DNA of 6,580 nt from the NCBI GenBank assembly GCA_964429075.1, contig CAYSBA010000073.1, positions 1-6,580 of the forward strand, written 5' to 3'. This document shows, in pieces, positions 1-3,956 of this stretch. A program made the translations under genes and the position numbers. Every line of letters begins with the position of its first letter. The stretch's first letter is position 1. The notes under the pieces were generated by a model. That model was not told the DNA's origin and did no database searches. It saw only the letters and a list, made by a program, of their open reading frames with translations. Source of the stretch: CAYSBA01 sp964429075 [NCBI: uncultured bacterium]. GTDB lineage: Bacteria; CAYSBA01.

Positions 1-118
1 AACAGAAAGGAGCTCTTACTATCTATTAAAGGAAGCTGATAAAATTAGAGATAGACTGATTTCAATGGGAGTCGAATTGAGAGATACAAAGGAGGGTACA
101 GAGTGGTTCATAAGGTGA
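1..118 (+). CDS. cysS: Cysteinyl-tRNA synthetase, C-terminal end (partial)
   Basis: This is the 3' end of a gene entering from the left edge; the first complete codon is at 2 and the TGA stop is at 116-118, leaving 38 residues. The visible tail contains EADKIRDRLISMGVELRDT followed by KEGTEWFIR. It matches the conserved end of class I cysteinyl-tRNA synthetases, where an ADxIRdxL helix is followed by GI.LeDT..GT.W. The enzyme charges tRNA-Cys with cysteine in the cytoplasm. The catalytic HIGH and KMSKS regions and the zinc site lie outside the window, so only the identity of the tail can be supported. The gene overlaps the start of psd by about 16 nt, and the psd ribosome site lies inside the cysS coding sequence, which suggests translational coupling. 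Confidence 0.87.
   Translation, partial: TERSSYYLLKEADKIRDRLISMGVELRDTKEGTEWFIR
88..96 (+). promoter_or_regulatory. Ribosome binding site for psd inside the cysS end
   Basis: AAAGGAGGG is a near-perfect Shine-Dalgarno sequence. Its GGAGG core (91-95) lies 7 nt before the GTG at 103, which decides the psd start in favour of this GTG over the in-frame GTG at 115. The site lies entirely within cysS codons. Confidence 0.75.
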
Positions 119-894
119 TACCAGCAATTGTAGAGAGCTTATCCAGAAAAAGGATCCCCGGGCCATTAAGACCGTTAATTTTCAAAAGCTATTCTAAGAT
201 ATTTGATGTAAATCTCCGTGAGCTTAATAGGCCGATCACAGATTATGAAAACCTAATAGATTTTTTTACAAGAGATGTGAAAAGAAAGGCCGATGAGGTG
301 GAGCCACTATTCCCATCCGATGGGATTTTACGGCATTTCGGAAATGTCAAAGAGGGTGTTTTCAGAATAAAGGGATACACCTATAGGTTATCTGATTTTT
401 TGCCATCTACAGAGGAAAGTCTGTTTAAAGATGGGGTATACTGGATATTTCATCTAAGGCCAGGTGATTATCATAGGGTGCATAGCCCTGTATGTGGCAG
501 AATATTCAATTACTGCTTTTTCCCTGGCAAGGTATATCCCGTAAACAGGATTGGTGAGAGGTTTGTATGTGGGCTTTATAGAAAAAATGCAAGGCTATCG
601 ATCCTAATGGATACAAAAGACTATGGGAAGGTATCTATTGTTATGATTGGTGCCTTTAACGTGGGTGTTATCGACTCTGTCTGTGGTCTTTTTGATGCAA
701 AAAAAGATCTTTTTACTGACTGGCAGAGCATTGATATTAGAGTCAAGGCAGGTGATTGGATTGGCACATTCTATCTTGGGAGTACGGTGTTACTTTTAAT
801 GGAAAGGGGTTACGATTGTCTGATAAAAGAGGAGGGCAGGAAGGTGTCTGCCCTTGCCAGTATGCGAGAGGGGAATCAAAACAAGGAGGAATGA
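103..894 (+). CDS. psd: Phosphatidylserine decarboxylase proenzyme
   Basis: Decarboxylates phosphatidylserine to phosphatidylethanolamine at the inner membrane, using a pyruvoyl group made by self-cleavage of the proenzyme. The 263 residues carry the family landmarks in order: FFTRDVK (54-60), the PSDG motif with Asp73 in the place of the family SPVDG aspartate, KGYTYRLSDFL (90-100), DYHRVHSP with His124 and His127 (122-129), PGKVYPVN (141-148), and the self-cleavage motif LGST (225-228). By family precedent the chain is cut between Gly226 and Ser227, and Ser227 becomes the pyruvoyl group of the short alpha subunit. Asp73, His127 and Ser227 therefore fill the catalytic triad known from the E. 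coli enzyme. The protein is somewhat shorter than the E. coli one, mainly at the ends, but appears complete. The GTG start is chosen by the strong GGAGG 7 nt upstream. It overlaps cysS and its TGA overlaps the ATG cluster of the next gene. No pssA is visible here. Confidence 0.95.
   Translation: MVHKVIPAIVESLSRKRIPGPLRPLIFKSYSKIFDVNLRELNRPITDYENLIDFFTRDVKRKADEVEPLFPSDGILRHFGNVKEGVFRIKGYTYRLSDFLPSTEESLFKDGVYWIFHLRPGDYHRVHSPVCGRIFNYCFFPGKVYPVNRIGERFVCGLYRKNARLSILMDTKDYGKVSIVMIGAFNVGVIDSVCGLFDAKKDLFTDWQSIDIRVKAGDWIGTFYLGSTVLLLMERGYDCLIKEEGRKVSALASMREGNQNKEE
883..889 (+). promoter_or_regulatory. Ribosome binding site before a triple ATG
   Basis: AAGGAGG sits at the very end of psd and is followed by ATGATGATG at 891-899. 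Spacing from the GGAGG is 1, 4 or 7 nt to the three ATGs, so the third (897) has the usual distance. The psd stop codon (892-894) lies within the cluster. Confidence 0.7.
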
Positions 895-896
895 TG

Positions 897-1739
897 ATGA
901 AATATCTAAAAGAGTGGGGCTTTTTTATTGTATCATGTCTTTTTTTAACCCTATTTGCTTGCAGTGGTACAAACAGAGAGATAAGGATTATGCAAATAAA
1001 GCCTACATGTGAGATACAGCAGCTCAATGGGATAGCAACATCGTTTGATGATGTCAAAGTTACTGCCAGCTTTCACATTGCAAATCCATCTACTTCTGCA
1101 CTTGAGATTAATTCTATTGAGTATACCATACAGGCTGTTGCGACTGGCTGGAAGACAACAGGTAAAATAAAGGCATCATCTCTAAGGGTGGAGCCAAATA
1201 AAGGCATTAATACGCCCTTTGAAATAAAATTAAGATATAAAGATTTGATGGCAAAGGGGGAAAAAAGCTCGTCAGTTTCTGCAAGATTAACAATGGTTGC
1301 AAGATTGTCTTCTGGTGGAAATGAACTCCAGTGTAGTGCGAATACTGTAGAGACCCTGCCGATGCCACAGATGCCAAGGGTGGATTTCAGGGATTTTCAG
1401 ATAGGTAGATTCTCAAACAAAAAGGCAGAGTTAACTGCAGGAGTGTATATCGTTAATCCAAATCCCTTTAAATTGAAGGTTGATGGTCTTAAGTATAAGA
1501 TATTTGTAAATGAAAAGGAGGTTGGATCGGATGAGGTGGCCTATGATGAGACAATATTACCAAACGCATCACTCGAATACGATCTCTCGGCCATGCTTAA
1601 TGAAGAAACATATGGTAAAGAGGTAGTTAAGCTGTTAAAGGAGAAGTTTTTGAAGTACAGGGTGGAGGCTGAGCTTACTGTTGGTGGTCAAAAAAAGATA
1701 TTTTCAACAGAGGGTGAGGTAAAATTAGAAGAAAAGTAG
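897..1739 (+). CDS. LEA type 2 (WHy) domain lipoprotein, two tandem domains
   Basis: A 280-residue exported protein of unknown precise role. The N-terminus has a short charged stretch (MKYLKEW), a hydrophobic core (about 8-20) and a lipobox-like LFAC ending at Cys22, so it is probably a lipoprotein; Phe at -2 is less usual and plain membrane anchoring is an alternative. Two LEA2/WHy-type beta-sandwich domains follow. The first has SFHIANPSTSALEINSIEYT and the second has GVYIVNPNPFKLKVDGLKYK; the (I/V)xNPxxxxLxVxxLxY pattern is the family signature. Bacterial LEA2 proteins are usually described as periplasmic or envelope-associated and stress-linked, but no substrate can be read from the sequence. 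The start at 897 is chosen by spacing to AAGGAGG; the ATGs at 891 and 894 and a far upstream ATG at 756 are alternatives, the last overlapping psd by more than 130 nt and lacking the signal peptide at its N-terminus. It lies between two membrane-lipid biosynthesis genes. Confidence 0.82.
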   Translation: MKYLKEWGFFIVSCLFLTLFACSGTNREIRIMQIKPTCEIQQLNGIATSFDDVKVTASFHIANPSTSALEINSIEYTIQAVATGWKTTGKIKASSLRVEPNKGINTPFEIKLRYKDLMAKGEKSSSVSARLTMVARLSSGGNELQCSANTVETLPMPQMPRVDFRDFQIGRFSNKKAELTAGVYIVNPNPFKLKVDGLKYKIFVNEKEVGSDEVAYDETILPNASLEYDLSAMLNEETYGKEVVKLLKEKFLKYRVEAELTVGGQKKIFSTEGEVKLEEK

Positions 1740-1749
1740 TTATACACCA

Positions 1750-2967
1750 ATGGAAATTGTTTTTGCAAGACATATGGGATTGTGTTGGGGTGTTAAAAGG
1801 GCGATTAAGATGGCAGAGGATGCCATTGATAGATATGGCAGAGTGGTTGCAACAGGTCCACTCGTACATAATAAAAGGGTGAACAGTAATCTTAAAGAAC
1901 GTGGCCTTGTTTTTTCAGATATCAATGATGTAGATGATGGTACCGTTGTCTTGATAAGGACCCATAGCCTTGAGGCAGGATTCTACAAAAGATTAAAAGA
2001 TAAAAACAGCATTATAGTAGATGCAACATGTCCTTATGTAAGGATACCTATCAATAAATGTAGTCTTTATTCAAAACGGGGATATACGGTTGTCGTTGCC
2101 GGTAAAAAGGATCATCCAGAAGTTAGGGCAGTTGTAAGTTATGCAAAGGGCAGGGTAGTGGTTGTGAATGATCCAGAAGAACTCGAAGGATTTAGTGAAA
2201 AACGTGTTGCCCTACTTGCTCAAACAACTCTACGAAAGGATCGTTTTGATAAGATTAAGGAACGTCTGTCACAATGTTGTGGTGAGCTTGTAATAATAGA
2301 TACAATCTGTGATGCAACTACATTGAGGCAAAAAAGCACAGAAGAATTGGCACAAAGTACCGATGTTATTCTTATTATTGGAGATAGAACCAGTGCAAAT
2401 ACAAATCATCTTTTTGAGATCGCAAAGAGATTCAATGAGAATGCATACTTTGTACAGGATGCGGATGAAATCGATCCATCGTGGTTTTCAGATCCATCAA
2501 TAAGGGTTGGTATTACTGCAGGGGCATCCACTCCAGATGAAATGATAAAAGAGTGTGTTGAAAAAATAAAGTTTATTGAGCATGAAAAATGGGGCGAGCG
2601 TTTTGAAGATTTTATAAAGAACATACCAGATGGTGCTACATATAGTGCAATATCAGAAAAGGGGTCTATAAAACCTCAGAAAAAGTCAATTCATCATAAA
2701 AGGGATACTGCGACGATTGATCTTCATGGGCTTTTTGTAGAAGAGGCCCTATTAAAATTAAAGAATAAAATAGTAAGTCTTCTTGGGAAAAACGTTGAAT
2801 TGAGGATTATACACGGTAAGGGGATACACAGTCCCGAAGGTAGATCCATCTTACAGAAAGCTGTAAGGGAATGGCTTGATGGAGAGGGCAGGTCATTTAT
2901 AAGATCGTTCAGAACCGGTAGACCTAAAGAGGGTGGAGATGGTGTAACTATTGTGGTGGTAAAATGA
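1750..2967 (+). CDS. ispH: 4-hydroxy-3-methylbut-2-enyl diphosphate reductase (IspH) fused to a C-terminal Smr domain
   Basis: IspH carries out the last step of the MEP pathway, reducing HMBPP to IPP and DMAPP with a 4Fe-4S cluster. Residues 1 to about 278 are IspH. The three cluster cysteines are Cys12 (HMGLCWGVKRAI), Cys94 (VDATCPYV) and Cys187 (DTICDATTLRQ). Substrate-binding candidates are His40 (GPLVHN), His72 (RTHSLE), His122 and Glu124 (KKDHPEV), Thr159/160 (AQTT), Ser215 and Asn217 (TSANTN) and Ser260 (AGAS). Ala216 stands where E. coli has the second serine of its SSN. After a lysine-rich linker (about 280-318), residues 321-405 form a Smr domain: DLHG (324-327), HGKG (355-358) and EGGDGVT (394-400). 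Smr domains act on nucleic acids in MutS2 and related proteins. IspH normally ends near the start of this linker, so the fusion is unusual. The ATG at 1750 is the only start after an in-frame stop at 1726; the Shine-Dalgarno is weak (AGAAG about 15-20 nt upstream). A 10-nt gap separates it from the lipoprotein gene. Confidence 0.95.
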   Translation: MEIVFARHMGLCWGVKRAIKMAEDAIDRYGRVVATGPLVHNKRVNSNLKERGLVFSDINDVDDGTVVLIRTHSLEAGFYKRLKDKNSIIVDATCPYVRIPINKCSLYSKRGYTVVVAGKKDHPEVRAVVSYAKGRVVVVNDPEELEGFSEKRVALLAQTTLRKDRFDKIKERLSQCCGELVIIDTICDATTLRQKSTEELAQSTDVILIIGDRTSANTNHLFEIAKRFNENAYFVQDADEIDPSWFSDPSIRVGITAGASTPDEMIKECVEKIKFIEHEKWGERFEDFIKNIPDGATYSAISEKGSIKPQKKSIHHKRDTATIDLHGLFVEEALLKLKNKIVSLLGKNVELRIIHGKGIHSPEGRSILQKAVREWLDGEGRSFIRSFRTGRPKEGGDGVTIVVVK

Positions 2968-2973
2968 AAGATC

Positions 2974-3858
2974 ATGAGATTGAGTGATGCAATAGACCTA
3001 TTTCTTGATCATCTTATCGTTGAGAAGAATTACAGCCCAAACACGATTTCAGCATACGGGAGAGATTTAGACAGGCTAGCTGAGTTTTTAAAGGACCCTG
3101 ATGTAAGAAAAATCAACCCGGAAGGTCTATTGAGGTATATCCGTCATCTCGCAAAGAAGGGACTTTCTGCAAGATCGAGAGATAGAGTCATATCAAGTAT
3201 CAGGAGCATGTTCAAGTTTCTTGTGAATGAAGGGGTTTTAAAGACCAGTCCTGCATCTGAGCTTATACTTCCAAAGGTACCCCGAGATATACCAGATGTA
3301 CTTACGGTTGAAGAGACCGAAAGGCTGCTTTCTGCACCTGACAAAAATAGTTTACTTGGTATCCGTGACAGTGCTATATTAGAGCTTTTGTATGCTACCG
3401 GTATTCGAGTAAGTGAACTATGTAATATAGATTACGACGATATTGATTTAGAAAAGGGGATACTGCTTGTTTTTGGTAAGGGGTCCAAAGAGAGGGTTGT
3501 ACCGGTAGGTGAAAAGGCAAGACAGGCGGTAATTCAATATTCTGAATACTCCCGGAATGTTTTAATCGGTATGGGGAAAACAAGTGCTCTTTTTGTTAAT
3601 AGATTCGGAAAAAGGATAAGCAGACAGGGTGTCTGGAAGATGATTAAGGGATATCTTATAAAGTGTGGTCTCGATCCAGGGATTTCACCACACAAACTGA
3701 GGCACTCTTTTGCTACACATCTACTTGAAAGGGGGGCAGATATAAGGAGTGTTCAGATTCTGCTTGGTCATTCTGATATATCAACAACACAGATCTATAC
3801 ACATGTTGCAAAAGAGAGGCTTAAAAGATTAAAAGAGAAGTATCATCCAAGGGGATGA
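2974..3858 (+). CDS. xerD: Site-specific tyrosine recombinase XerD
   Basis: A tyrosine recombinase that, with XerC, resolves chromosome dimers at dif near the replication terminus. At 294 residues it has the usual Xer length. The N-terminal SAM-like DNA-binding domain covers about 1-100 (VEKNYSPNTISAYGRDLDRL at 16-35) and the catalytic domain about 107-290. All six catalytic positions are present: Arg145 (ATGIRVSEL), Lys169 (GKGSKER), His240 and Arg243 (HKLRHSFATHL), His266 (LGHSDIS) and nucleophile Tyr275 (TTQIYTHV). Spacing matches E. coli XerD to within one residue. The ending THVAKERLKRLKEKYHPRG is the XerD rather than XerC form. The ATG at 2974 is the first start after the ispH stop, which lies in the same frame only two codons earlier. 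The Shine-Dalgarno is poor (GAAAG), so translation probably depends on coupling to ispH. This looks like the housekeeping enzyme, not a phage integrase. Confidence 0.94.
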   Translation: MRLSDAIDLFLDHLIVEKNYSPNTISAYGRDLDRLAEFLKDPDVRKINPEGLLRYIRHLAKKGLSARSRDRVISSIRSMFKFLVNEGVLKTSPASELILPKVPRDIPDVLTVEETERLLSAPDKNSLLGIRDSAILELLYATGIRVSELCNIDYDDIDLEKGILLVFGKGSKERVVPVGEKARQAVIQYSEYSRNVLIGMGKTSALFVNRFGKRISRQGVWKMIKGYLIKCGLDPGISPHKLRHSFATHLLERGADIRSVQILLGHSDISTTQIYTHVAKERLKRLKEKYHPRG

Positions 3859-3902
3859 CCTGAACAATCTGGCATGGATTTTGCAAAAAAATTGATTGAT
3901 GG

Positions 3903-3932
3903 TTGACGGTAGATACAAAATTATGCTATGTT
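3903..3932 (+). promoter_or_regulatory. Putative sigma70-type promoter for the fibre-like gene
   Basis: TTGACG (3903-3908) matches five of six -35 bases. After 18 nt comes TATGTT (3927-3932), which matches four of six -10 bases and is preceded by TG one base upstream (3924-3925), an extended -10 feature. Transcription would start near 3939-3941, giving a very short leader before the GGAG. It lies in the only real intergenic gap of the window (3859-3956), where a change of transcription unit is expected. Assigned by eye. Confidence 0.5.
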
Positions 3933-3946
3933 ATTTTTAAAAGCAT

Positions 3947-3950
3947 GGAG
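3947..3950 (+). promoter_or_regulatory. Ribosome binding site for the fibre-like gene
   Basis: GGAG lies 6 nt before the ATG at 3957, and the encoded N-terminus is a clear signal peptide. Together these fix the start. Confidence 0.65.
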
Positions 3951-3956
3951 TTTACC

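Noticed and set aside
152-162. GGATCCCCGGG resembles a cloning-vector polylinker (BamHI/SmaI).
   Set aside because: It lies inside an intact psd frame encoding Arg-Ile-Pro-Gly-Pro, with normal family sequence on both sides and no further vector sequence, so chance is the better explanation.
756-896. An upstream extension of the lipoprotein gene to an ATG at 756.
   Set aside because: It would overlap psd by over 130 nt and push the signal peptide 47 residues inside; the AAGGAGG just before 897 supports the short form.
743-1057. A 104-codon minus-strand open frame across the psd/lipoprotein junction.
   Set aside because: It overlaps two well-supported genes in antisense and has no family resemblance or upstream ribosome site.
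3859-3902. A possible terminator after xerD (TTTTGCAAAA palindrome followed by a short A/T run).
   Set aside because: The palindrome leaves no loop and has almost no GC in the stem, and there is no U-tract after a stable hairpin.
3923-3946. A short inverted repeat ATGCT...AGCAT around the putative -10 and start site of the fibre-like gene.
   Set aside because: Only 5 bp with a 14-nt AT-rich loop; likely chance in an AT-rich leader, so not called an operator.
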